Source: an uncultured Bacteroidales bacterium
GTDB taxonomy: Bacteria > Bacteroidota > Bacteroidia > Bacteroidales > Bacteroidaceae
DNA: 64,000 nt
Assembly: GCA_902798685.1 (NCBI GenBank)
Contig: CADBXO010000027.1
Span: forward strand, 19,875-83,874
Direction: 5' to 3'
Every line of letters starts with the position of its first letter. Position 1 is the stretch's first letter. This document shows positions 32,890 through 40,408 of the stretch, in pieces. Below the pieces are notes generated by a model. It saw nothing but the letters and a program-made list of their open reading frames with translations. It was not told where the DNA came from and ran no database searches. The translations under genes were made by a program, and so were the position numbers.

Positions 32890-35856
32890 TTATTTGAACA
32901 AGTCTGTTACTGTTGTTTCTGCCGAGGTTAGTGACAGAGTCCAGACATCGGCATTGTCATCGACGGGGACACCGTTGATCTCTGTCGGAGTATTGAAGGT
33001 GTAGATGTCGGCTGCTCCCAAGGTCAGTTTGTATGCTTCAAACTCTATGCTGGCATTAGATGATGCCAGTTCAACCAAAGACATATAATCTGATCCTTCC
33101 TTGGTTCCTGCAATCACTTTCAGAGTATAAACTCCGTCTGCGAGATGTCCTGAAGTATCACCCTCAATGGTTATTCTGCCGTTGGCGGCAACATCGAATT
33201 TGGTCAATTCAATTTGCTCTTTAGGCATCCATCCCAGATCCACATCTCCCAATTTCATCTTCTCCCTTTTTGTCAACGCTGCTTTATAACTACCCTTTTC
33301 AAGAGATGTGACAGGCAACATCGGTATCGGGTTTTTTGCCGTGGCGGGAGCATTTAACGTAAGGGTCATGGGCTCGTGAAGGATGGATCCGCGGAGCTGA
33401 ATCTTGCCGTCGTCGGTTGAGTTCCATTCCTCTTCAGTTATTACCGGGAACACTACCTGGAACGGTGTCCTGATCCAGTCGCCGTGACGGTCGAAATCCT
33501 GGTCTGCAGGAATGCCTTCGATACCAAGCGCCTTGACTACCTTACCGTTTCCTATAGTGAGAGTAAAGTCGCTGCCTACATGACCGGGGACTGAATGTGC
33601 CGCATGAGTATGCATAAGGCAGTTGACCACGGTCTTGTCCTTAAAGAAATCAACACGGTCTGCACGTAAATAATCCTTGACATCGTCATTGATATGAGTG
33701 GTCTTGAGGTTCTCCTGGACATCGAGTTTGATGGAACGGACATCGTTCATGAATGAGTCATCCTCGGTTACCTGGATCATCTTCTTTGTGTTGGTGGGGC
33801 TGCAGTCATAGAAATCAATTGTCTTGACATCCTTGGGGATGGGCGGGAAATGAAGTGTCTGGACAAAGATACCCATAGTGGGACTCCAGAAATAGTTGTC
33901 CTCAAATCCTTCCATGCCTTCAGTCTTGGTGGCCTTGTAACGTACGCCGTTCACCTCTATCTCGGCATCCTTGTATCCTATTACCCACTGGTATTTGGGA
34001 CGGTTATATGATGCCACCAGAACAAGCTCATCGGGAGTGTTGATGACCTCTCTTATACTGTGACCGGCCTGAAGCGGGTCATAGAAAATCTTGGGGTTCT
34101 CTATTACCAGACCCTTGCTCTCGTAATCAGAGATTTGTCTGTCAAGAAGCTTCTGTACTGCTTCAATGGCATCAATATTGCCGAATTCCTTTTCAAAGCT
34201 GTAGTTCTTGGGGATAATGGTCACCATGTTATACACCAGATCAATGGTGTCAGTCACCAGTGATACCTGGTCTATTCCGCGTTTGAATGCTGCCTTTGAG
34301 ATCTTGTCAACCTGGGAGGTTGTCATATCCTTTGCAAAGATGGCAATACCGTGGCCGTCAAATACATCCACCCAGTCCAGCATGAGTTTCAGGTCACCGG
34401 TAACTGAGGGGTTGCTGCTCTCCGACATCATATCTTTCAGTGAGTCAGGTAACATCTCTGAAAATGCCGTGGCCAACATTCTGACCAATGTCTGCAAAGA
34501 TGAGTTGTCCTCACTCTCGCAGTTCATTTCAAATTTGAACTGTCCACCGCCAAGGTCATAGATGGCCGGGCATCGGAACTCGGGCATGGTCATGCGGGTG
34601 AGCATCTCGTCGTTGTTGGCCACATTGATGTGGATGCCCTTATCGGCCATCTTACGTGCGAGCGGGTAAACCGTGCTCAGGTCCTGAACGGGTTCCATAT
34701 AACGCAGGGTCATACGGGTTGTCTTGACACCCTTGTACTTGGCAAGGTAATCAGGAACCTCATCGGCCTTCATGTTGGCCGTCACTCCGTCAAAAGTCTG
34801 GACCTTTGCCGATCCGTCAGGGTAAATCCATGTCTTGCCGTCCTCAAAGACAGGCCAATGGAAGTTCTTGTCTTGTGCAACACTCATTGCGGTGTTGGCT
34901 AGTGCAAACAGGGTTGCAAACAAAGGGATGAACAGAGCTCTGAGTCTGTTCCATCTGTTAGATTCTTTTCTTTGCATCATATCTATACGTTTTTTAAGGT
35001 TGGTCTGTCTGAGCCAGCTTGTCATGGCATATCCGCGGCTCTCGGCCACGGCCTGGACCAGCATGAGCTTGTACTGGCGGGCATCGGCCCCTGATTCCAA
35101 TACAGCACGGTCTGCCTGGTATTCATGGATCATTTCAAGTTCCTTCTGCAACAGGAACATTACAGGGTTGAACCACTGGAATACCTGCATCAGGTCTAAA
35201 AGCAGCAGGTCCAGCGAATGTGCCTTGTGCGCATGTGACATCTCGTGTTTCCATACGGCGGCGTTTTCCTTCTGGAGCCACTCGTGCGGCATCATGATAT
35301 AACTCATCCAGTTCATGGGCTGTGCGATGTAGTCATTCTCGATTACATCACATTCGTCCTGACGGTCCGCGTATCGGCCGCTCTTGATCACTTTGCGTAC
35401 TGCGCGCAGTGATATGATTTTCTGGATTGTCAGATAGAGGAATCCGGCACACCAGACGGCAAACAGGATAATGGAAATAAGGCGGGTTGTGCTCATAGGC
35501 TCTTTTTCCACTACGTCCGGTACGGGATTCTCTTCAGCGGGAATCAGGGCCGATGCCTCTTGACCGGCCACTGATCCTCCTGCTGTAACTGTCTCATCGG
35601 AGAGAGACTGCAAGGCTGTGGTGTTTGAGATCATGGTACTTACAGGAGTAATATGGAGCATACTCCTGACATTATTAACCAAAGATGCGTTTTGGACGCG
35701 GCAAACAGGGAGAATGAAGGCAAGTGCTACTATCAGAAGCAGCATGACGCGGTTAAAGCCGAGAAATGTCTGCTTGCTTAAGGTTAGTCTGTATATTAGG
35801 TAAAATACAGCCGCAACCACGGCCACCTTTAGCTGATATAAGAGAAATGCTATCAT
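32890..35856 (-). CDS. M56-family (BlaR1-like) membrane metalloprotease with large novel ectodomain
   Basis: 988 residues. N-terminal transmembrane helices near 5-25, 33-52 and 123-150, then a cytoplasmic zinc-protease part with KHEMSHAHKAHS near 205 (HExxH) and EYQADRAV near 240, then a helix near 305-325 (LRALFIPLFATLFALA) that puts about 660 residues outside the membrane. Known family role: on sensing a signal, the protease triggers loss of the BlaI-type repressor. The ectodomain shows no penicillin-binding motifs (no SxxK/KTG arrangement) and I do not recognise it; it may contain several beta-rich units and ends with Ig-like sequence. It follows the BlaI-type gene by 19 bases. Confidence 0.85.
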   Translation of the reverse strand: MIAFLLYQLKVAVVAAVFYLIYRLTLSKQTFLGFNRVMLLLIVALAFILPVCRVQNASLVNNVRSMLHITPVSTMISNTTALQSLSDETVTAGGSVAGQEASALIPAEENPVPDVVEKEPMSTTRLISIILFAVWCAGFLYLTIQKIISLRAVRKVIKSGRYADRQDECDVIENDYIAQPMNWMSYIMMPHEWLQKENAAVWKHEMSHAHKAHSLDLLLLDLMQVFQWFNPVMFLLQKELEMIHEYQADRAVLESGADARQYKLMLVQAVAESRGYAMTSWLRQTNLKKRIDMMQRKESNRWNRLRALFIPLFATLFALANTAMSVAQDKNFHWPVFEDGKTWIYPDGSAKVQTFDGVTANMKADEVPDYLAKYKGVKTTRMTLRYMEPVQDLSTVYPLARKMADKGIHINVANNDEMLTRMTMPEFRCPAIYDLGGGQFKFEMNCESEDNSSLQTLVRMLATAFSEMLPDSLKDMMSESSNPSVTGDLKLMLDWVDVFDGHGIAIFAKDMTTSQVDKISKAAFKRGIDQVSLVTDTIDLVYNMVTIIPKNYSFEKEFGNIDAIEAVQKLLDRQISDYESKGLVIENPKIFYDPLQAGHSIREVINTPDELVLVASYNRPKYQWVIGYKDAEIEVNGVRYKATKTEGMEGFEDNYFWSPTMGIFVQTLHFPPIPKDVKTIDFYDCSPTNTKKMIQVTEDDSFMNDVRSIKLDVQENLKTTHINDDVKDYLRADRVDFFKDKTVVNCLMHTHAAHSVPGHVGSDFTLTIGNGKVVKALGIEGIPADQDFDRHGDWIRTPFQVVFPVITEEEWNSTDDGKIQLRGSILHEPMTLTLNAPATAKNPIPMLPVTSLEKGSYKAALTKREKMKLGDVDLGWMPKEQIELTKFDVAANGRITIEGDTSGHLADGVYTLKVIAGTKEGSDYMSLVELASSNASIEFEAYKLTLGAADIYTFNTPTEINGVPVDDNADVWTLSLTSAETTVTDLFK

Positions 35857-35875
35857 TGCTAAGGACTGTTATTAG

Positions 35876-36235
35876 TTAGTTTTCAGAATCAATCAGGTTA
35901 ATCAGTTCACGTAATTCATCTACCGTAATCTTGTCATCCTTGACCAGGGCCGATACATGCTTGATGTACGAGTTGTCCAGACACTTGGTCTCGGGATTAC
36001 CGTTGAAAGTCTCATTGTAATCCTGCCACTCTATCTTATAGAAGTAGCGGTAACCGGTTCCCTCCTTACGGTGATCCAGGAATCCGTTGCTTTCCAGCAT
36101 ACGCACCTGGGTTGAGATGGTGTTGATGTGCGGCTTCGGTTCCGGCATAAGTTCCCGGACCTCATTCGTGGTCATTGCTCCGTTTTTCCAGAACAACTCC
36201 ATGATTTCCAGTTCTTTCTTACTTAACTTTTTCAT
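35876..36235 (-). CDS. BlaI/MecI/CopY-family transcriptional repressor
   Basis: 119 residues. Winged helix: LSKKELEIMELFWKNGAMTTNEVRELM, then INTISTQVRMLESNGFLDHRKEGTGYRYFY, the typical BlaI recognition region and wing; the C-terminal helices (VSALVKDDKITVDELRELINLI) serve dimerisation and contain the region where BlaI proteins are usually cut. Represses its own operon until the membrane partner is activated. First gene before the M56 protein; two palindromes flank its promoter. Confidence 0.93.
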   Translation of the reverse strand: MKKLSKKELEIMELFWKNGAMTTNEVRELMPEPKPHINTISTQVRMLESNGFLDHRKEGTGYRYFYKIEWQDYNETFNGNPETKCLDNSYIKHVSALVKDDKITVDELRELINLIDSEN

Positions 36236-36251
36236 ATTATTTATTGCAATA

Positions 36252-36261
36252 AACTATAGTT
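36252..36261. promoter_or_regulatory. Palindromic operator candidate 1 (AACTATAGTT)
   Basis: Perfect 10-base palindrome between the predicted RNA start (about 36275) and the repressor ATG (36235). A half-site, CATAGTTGA, follows at 36266-36274. Identical to the palindrome at 36308. Confidence 0.6.
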
Positions 36262-36279
36262 CACTCATAGTTGACAATG

Positions 36280-36309
36280 CAAACATACAACATTATTTTT
36301 ATAAATCAA
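36280..36309 (-). promoter_or_regulatory. Promoter of the BlaI-type/M56 operon
   Basis: Minus strand TTG (36309-36307), 19 bases, TATGTTTG (36287-36280): full -33/-7 match. The -33 box overlaps the upstream palindrome and the RNA start falls just before the downstream one. Confidence 0.7.
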
Positions 36310-36317
36310 CTATAGTT
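36308..36317. promoter_or_regulatory. Palindromic operator candidate 2 (AACTATAGTT)
   Basis: Second perfect copy, overlapping the -33 box by two bases, with an adjacent half-site TCAACTAT at 36317-36324. Centres of the two palindromes are 56 bases apart. Confidence 0.6.
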
Positions 36318-36383
36318 CAACTATTTTTTCAAAAAAATTTTAGTTTTCTGCCCAAATACCCTCCAGAGTGGGCTGGAAAGCAT

Positions 36384-36415
36384 AAAAAAAGAAGGCCGGA
36401 ACCAGTCCGACCTTC
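36384..36415 (-). terminator. Terminator of the aspartic-protease-like gene
   Basis: GAAGG/CCTTC plus CGGA/TCCG stem with one mismatch (36391-36400 with 36406-36415), followed on the minus strand by seven T. Stem arms are the same as in the terminator at 37408. Confidence 0.75.
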
Positions 36416-36449
36416 AAAATGATACAAAAGGGGACAGGCCCCAATTGTA

Positions 36450-37367
36450 CTATTTTAAGTACAGGCGCTTTTTGTCAAAGTCCATGATGGCGGGATGCTC
36501 CTTGAGGAACTTGAGGCCGATGGCTCCTTCGGGCTGTGTGGGCGGGAAATGGGGTGAAACCACTATCAGGGCGTCCTGGAACTCCATATCACATATGGTG
36601 CACTTATCGGCCCATATGTATCGGCCCACAACATATCCGTTGGGAGCAACTGCCTCATGTAGTGACATGTCGGAATTGGATTCCAGGAACTTGGCGGTGT
36701 TCTTGTTCTTTTCAACCAGGAACAGGACCTCGGCATTACCCAGGTCAATGTAATACTTTCCCTTCAGGGTACGCTCCTTACCGCCCTCCTCTATCTTAAG
36801 GAGAGTTTTCACTGCCGGCATGTGCATATAGGTTTTATAGGTAATCCGGTAACTGCTGAGATCCTTAAGTCCAGCCTCTTTCAGACTGGCTCTGGACATC
36901 ATCTGCAGACGGTCATCGGCCAGATCGACCTTTACAATACGGCTGCCTCCATCGGCCTCATTGTGAAGCAGATGAATGGGAACCGTCACATGGTACGGGT
37001 TTTCATAATCGGCCAGAATGAATACGGGTCCTTCAAATATGGTATGTTTGCCAATGCGGACCTTTCCGTCACCCTCATTGGTAATCCTGAACTTAACGCC
37101 GTTAAGGGAGAGGTTTTTCTTGGATGGAGGGTAATCAGAGATGTCGACGCACCCGCTGCTGACGGCAAAAGCCGAATCCACGAACAGGGCCGGGGTTCCC
37201 GATTCAAGCATTATGGGAGTCTCGGGTTTTCCGTTGATACTTGCGGTGATAAAGTAATGACCGCCTTCCTTGAAAGTAGTGAATGTTTCTCCATTCTCCT
37301 GGGCCGATGCAAACGCGGTAAACAGTACGGCCGATGCAAACAAGAAGTTTCTTTTGAAATAGTTCAT
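36450..37367 (-). CDS. Exported retropepsin-like protein with altered catalytic motifs
   Basis: 305 residues, signal peptide ending FTAFASAQ. The layout is that of a two-lobed retropepsin-like protein: first lobe ASINGKPETPIMLESGTPALFVD near 45-65, second lobe KGKYYIDLGNAEVLFL near 205-222, ending GLKFLKEHPAIMDFDKKRLYL, the usual last strands of the fold. Where active relatives have D-T/S-G, this protein has E-S-G in lobe 1 and D-L-G in lobe 2, so catalysis is doubtful; binding or structural use is possible. It lies between korB and the BlaI/M56 pair with its own promoter and terminator. Confidence 0.6.
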   Translation of the reverse strand: MNYFKRNFLFASAVLFTAFASAQENGETFTTFKEGGHYFITASINGKPETPIMLESGTPALFVDSAFAVSSGCVDISDYPPSKKNLSLNGVKFRITNEGDGKVRIGKHTIFEGPVFILADYENPYHVTVPIHLLHNEADGGSRIVKVDLADDRLQMMSRASLKEAGLKDLSSYRITYKTYMHMPAVKTLLKIEEGGKERTLKGKYYIDLGNAEVLFLVEKNKNTAKFLESNSDMSLHEAVAPNGYVVGRYIWADKCTICDMEFQDALIVVSPHFPPTQPEGAIGLKFLKEHPAIMDFDKKRLYLK

Positions 37368-37391
37368 TGTAAAAAAGGTTTAGTAACATCG

Positions 37392-37399
37392 CGAATATA
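37392..37399 (-). promoter_or_regulatory. -7 element of the retropepsin-like gene
   Basis: TATATTCG on the minus strand, matching TAnnTTYG, 24 bases before the ATG at 37367. Confidence 0.45.
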
Positions 37400-37400
37400 T

Positions 37401-37439
37401 AAAAAAAGAAGGCCGGAGACTGTCCGACCTTCTTTTTTT
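37401..37439 (-). terminator. Terminator of korB
   Basis: GAAGGCCGGA (37408-37417) with TCCGACCTTC (37423-37432), 5-base loop, seven T on the minus strand. It lies 13 bases after the korB stop and can work in both directions. Confidence 0.85.
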
Positions 37440-37451
37440 AGGAAACTTTAC

Positions 37452-38435
37452 TTATTTCACTTCCCAGATGTCGTTGGTTTCCAGGAGCTCGGCAAAGTTG
37501 TGATACTTCTTGGCGGCCTTGACCTCCTCAATCTGTGCGGTTACTGCATCGTCATAGGTAGGAGCCTCAACGTCACGGATAACGCCCAATGCTACGGGGA
37601 ATCCGTCGCCGTCACCCATCAGGGCAAGCTTGAGCTGCAGGGTGTTGTCCTGGCAGTGAGCATCGTGTACAAGGATATCCTTGAGTGTGATGCCGTTCTC
37701 ACCGATCTTAACGACCTTAAGGCCGAATCCCTCCTGCATGATACCGAACTCGTTGTTCTCACCGAATACCAGGGGCTCACCGTGCTTAACGTAGATGGCG
37801 TTCTTGGCGCGGCCCTCCTTGTTGTATACTGCATCGTGTGTACCGTTGTTGAAGATAACGCAGTTCTGCAGGATCTCGCATACGGATGCACCCTTGTGGT
37901 TGTAAGCGGCCTTGAGGATATCGACTGTACCTGCTGCATCGGTGGCAACGGCGCGGGCAAAGAAGTGACCGCGTGCGCCGAAGCAGAGCTCTGCGGGACG
38001 GAACGGATCCTCAACGGTGCCGTAAGGGCTTGACTTGCTCACGAAACCACGGGGTGAAGTAGGTGAGTACTGACCCTTGGTAAGACCGTAGATACGGTTG
38101 TTGAGCAGAATCATATTGAGGTTGATGTTACGGCGGTTGGCGTGAATGAAGTGGTTACCGCCGATAGCCAGACCGTCACCGTCACCTGATACCTGCCATA
38201 CGGTCAGGTCGGGGTTGGCAACCTTGCAACCGGTAGCGATTGCAGCTGCACGGCCGTGGATGGTGTTCATGCCGTAAGTTGCCATGTAGTGAGGCAGACG
38301 GCTTGAGCAACCGATACCTGATATAACTGCGGTATTGTATGGAGCGACTCCGATTTCGGCCATAGCCTTGTGCAGCGATGCCAGGAAGAAGTGGTCACCG
38401 CATCCGGGGCACCAACGGGGCTGTATTAAAGGCAC
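37452..38435 (-). CDS. korB: 2-oxoacid (2-oxoglutarate):ferredoxin oxidoreductase, beta subunit
   Basis: TPP and Fe-S subunit of a 2-oxoacid:ferredoxin oxidoreductase, probably 2-oxoglutarate to succinyl-CoA. Seen: RWCPGCGDHF at residues 7-16, GIGCSSRLPHY near 40, and the TPP motif SGDGDGLAIGGNHFIHANRRN near 83. 327 residues. The only in-frame start is GTG 38435, which gives just MPLIQP before RWCPGCGDH; homologues usually have 10-20 more residues there. Together with the 41-base overlap into korA this suggests that the gene junction has lost sequence. Confidence 0.9.
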   Translation of the reverse strand: MPLIQPRWCPGCGDHFFLASLHKAMAEIGVAPYNTAVISGIGCSSRLPHYMATYGMNTIHGRAAAIATGCKVANPDLTVWQVSGDGDGLAIGGNHFIHANRRNINLNMILLNNRIYGLTKGQYSPTSPRGFVSKSSPYGTVEDPFRPAELCFGARGHFFARAVATDAAGTVDILKAAYNHKGASVCEILQNCVIFNNGTHDAVYNKEGRAKNAIYVKHGEPLVFGENNEFGIMQEGFGLKVVKIGENGITLKDILVHDAHCQDNTLQLKLALMGDGDGFPVALGVIRDVEAPTYDDAVTAQIEEVKAAKKYHNFAELLETNDIWEVK

Positions 38436-40242
38436 TTACCAGCTCGTTTACAACGAACGGCTGACCCTTTACCTGATTGAACTGATAGGGAACCAGTCCG
38501 TCAACCTTCATGCGGAGGAATGCTGCAAGCTGACCCATGTTCTGCTCGGCAACTACAACCTTCTTGTACTTAGTGAGTACCTGAGCGGCGTTCTTGGGCA
38601 GCGGGTTGATGAACTTGAAGTGTGCGTGAGCAACCTTCTTGCCCTGAGCACGGAGCTCATCCATGGCGGCACGCAGATGTCCGTATGTTCCGCCGAAACC
38701 TACAATCAGCAGGTCGGCATCATCAACGTCACCTATAACCTCCAGATCAGGAACCTCAATGTTATTGATCTTCTGCTGACGCAGACGTGTCATCAGGTCA
38801 TGGTTCTCAGGATTGGTGCTGATAGCGCCGGTCTTGTTATCCTTCTCCAGACCACCCAGGATGTGTGTGAATCCCTCACGACCGGGAACAGCCCAGTAAC
38901 GGGTGCCGTTCTCAGCACGCATGTAAGGAGTCCATGTACCCTTGAGTTCCTCGGGAACGTAGGGAGGGTTGATGGCGGGATACTCGGCCAGGTTGGGAAG
39001 CTTGAATGCTGCTGAACCGTTGGCTACGAAAGCATCGGTCAGAAGGACAACCGGAGTCATGTGCTCCAGAGCCATCTTACTTGCCTGATATGCTGCATCA
39101 AAGCAGTCAACAGGTGATGTGGCTGCAATTACAGGCATGGGGCTCTCACCGTTACGGCCAAAGAGAACCTGCAGGAGGTCTGTCTGCTCTGACTTGGTGG
39201 GAAGACCTGTGGCGGGACCGCCGCGCTGAACATCCAGAACAACAAGCGGAAGTTCCATGATGACAGCCAGGTTCATGGCCTCTGACTTAAGGCAGATACC
39301 GGGACCTGATGTTGAAGTTACAGCAAGAGCGCCTGCGAAAGATGCACCTACGGCCGATGAGCAGCCTGCAATCTCATCCTCGCACTGAACGGTGGTAACA
39401 CCGAGTGACTTGTGCTTGGAGAGCTCATGCAGAACATCGGTTGCAGGAGTGATAGGATATGAACCCAGATAGAGCTTGAGGCCAGCCTTCTCGGCAGCGG
39501 CGATGAAGCCGTATGCGGTAGCCTTGTTACCGGTGATGTCCATGTAACGGCCGGGCTCCTTCTGCTTTGATTCAATGCGATAAACGTTCATGGCACTGCT
39601 GTGAGTGTTGTGACCGTAGTCATAACCGGCCTGGATAACCTTGATGTTGGCCTCGGCCAGCTCAGGCTTCTTGGCGAACTTGTCACGCAGATAGTTGAAA
39701 GCGATCTCGAGGTCGCGGCTGAAGAGCCAGCATACCAGACCGAGAGCGAACATATTGCGGCACTTGAGAACTGCCTTTGCCTCCATACCGCTGTCAGCAA
39801 GAGCGTCCTTTACCATCTGGGTAAGGGGGCATGCGATTACGCGGTCCGGATCAACGCCCAGCTCTGCGAGCGGATCCTCTGTCTGGAAAGCGGCTTTCTC
39901 AAGGTCTGCCTTCTTGAAAGCGTCTGTGTCAATGATAATAGTTGCGTTGGGCTTGGCGTACTTGAGCTGTGTCTTGAGAGCGGCAGCGTTCATTGCTACC
40001 AGAACATCACACTGATCACCCGGGGTGTAAACCTTGCCTGCGCCGATGTGTACCTGGAAACCCGATACACCGGTAAGAGAGCCTTGCGGGGCGCGGATAT
40101 CGGCAGGATAGTCGGGGAAGGTACTGATACTGTTTCCGACCGTAGCCGAAACAGTAGAGAAGATGTTGCCGGCCAACTGCATTCCGTCACCGGAGTCTCC
40201 TGAGAAGCGGACAACAACCTGATCCAATTCTTTTACTGTCAT
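38395..40242 (-). CDS. korA: 2-oxoacid (2-oxoglutarate):ferredoxin oxidoreductase, alpha subunit (gamma-alpha fusion)
   Basis: About 615 residues from ATG 40242 (an upstream ATG at 40278 adds 12 non-conserved residues and lies about at the predicted RNA start). N-terminal gamma domain: VVRFSGDSGDGMQLAGNIF and SFPDYPADIRAPQGSLTGVSGFQ; alpha domain: YLGSYPITPATDVLHELS near 265, VQCEDEIAGCSSAVGASFAG near 290 and VQRGGPATGLPTKSEQTDL near 340. The end GQPFVVNELVSAF is as expected, but the last dozen residues (through PLVPRMR) are the korB Cys-motif DNA read in another frame, so the native C-terminus appears lost. Cytoplasmic complex with KorB. Confidence 0.92.
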   Translation of the reverse strand: MTVKELDQVVVRFSGDSGDGMQLAGNIFSTVSATVGNSISTFPDYPADIRAPQGSLTGVSGFQVHIGAGKVYTPGDQCDVLVAMNAAALKTQLKYAKPNATIIIDTDAFKKADLEKAAFQTEDPLAELGVDPDRVIACPLTQMVKDALADSGMEAKAVLKCRNMFALGLVCWLFSRDLEIAFNYLRDKFAKKPELAEANIKVIQAGYDYGHNTHSSAMNVYRIESKQKEPGRYMDITGNKATAYGFIAAAEKAGLKLYLGSYPITPATDVLHELSKHKSLGVTTVQCEDEIAGCSSAVGASFAGALAVTSTSGPGICLKSEAMNLAVIMELPLVVLDVQRGGPATGLPTKSEQTDLLQVLFGRNGESPMPVIAATSPVDCFDAAYQASKMALEHMTPVVLLTDAFVANGSAAFKLPNLAEYPAINPPYVPEELKGTWTPYMRAENGTRYWAVPGREGFTHILGGLEKDNKTGAISTNPENHDLMTRLRQQKINNIEVPDLEVIGDVDDADLLIVGFGGTYGHLRAAMDELRAQGKKVAHAHFKFINPLPKNAAQVLTKYKKVVVAEQNMGQLAAFLRMKVDGLVPYQFNQVKGQPFVVNELVSAFNTAPLVPRMR

Positions 40243-40285
40243 AGCTTTTGTATAGTGTTTTTTGATTATACATTTCAAAACGGCG

Positions 40286-40293
40286 CAAAATTA
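40286..40293 (-). promoter_or_regulatory. -7 element of korAB
   Basis: TAATTTTG on the minus strand; RNA start predicted near 40280, supporting translation from ATG 40242. No clear -33 box. Confidence 0.45.
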
Positions 40294-40408
40294 CAAGATT
40301 ATTCCGTTTATTATTCGTTTTTAAACCTATTTAGTATACAGAATGTACAAATATATGCGGCATTTTATAAAAATACCGCATATATGCAAGTTTCTATACG
40401 GAAATTAT

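Noticed and set aside
36822-38033. 403-codon plus-strand reading frame
   Set aside because: It lies opposite the retropepsin-like gene and korB, spans their intergenic terminator and shows no family signature; it mirrors the codon pattern of the real genes.
39601-40203. 200-codon plus-strand frame opposite korA
   Set aside because: Antisense shadow of a conserved gene; no domain recognised.
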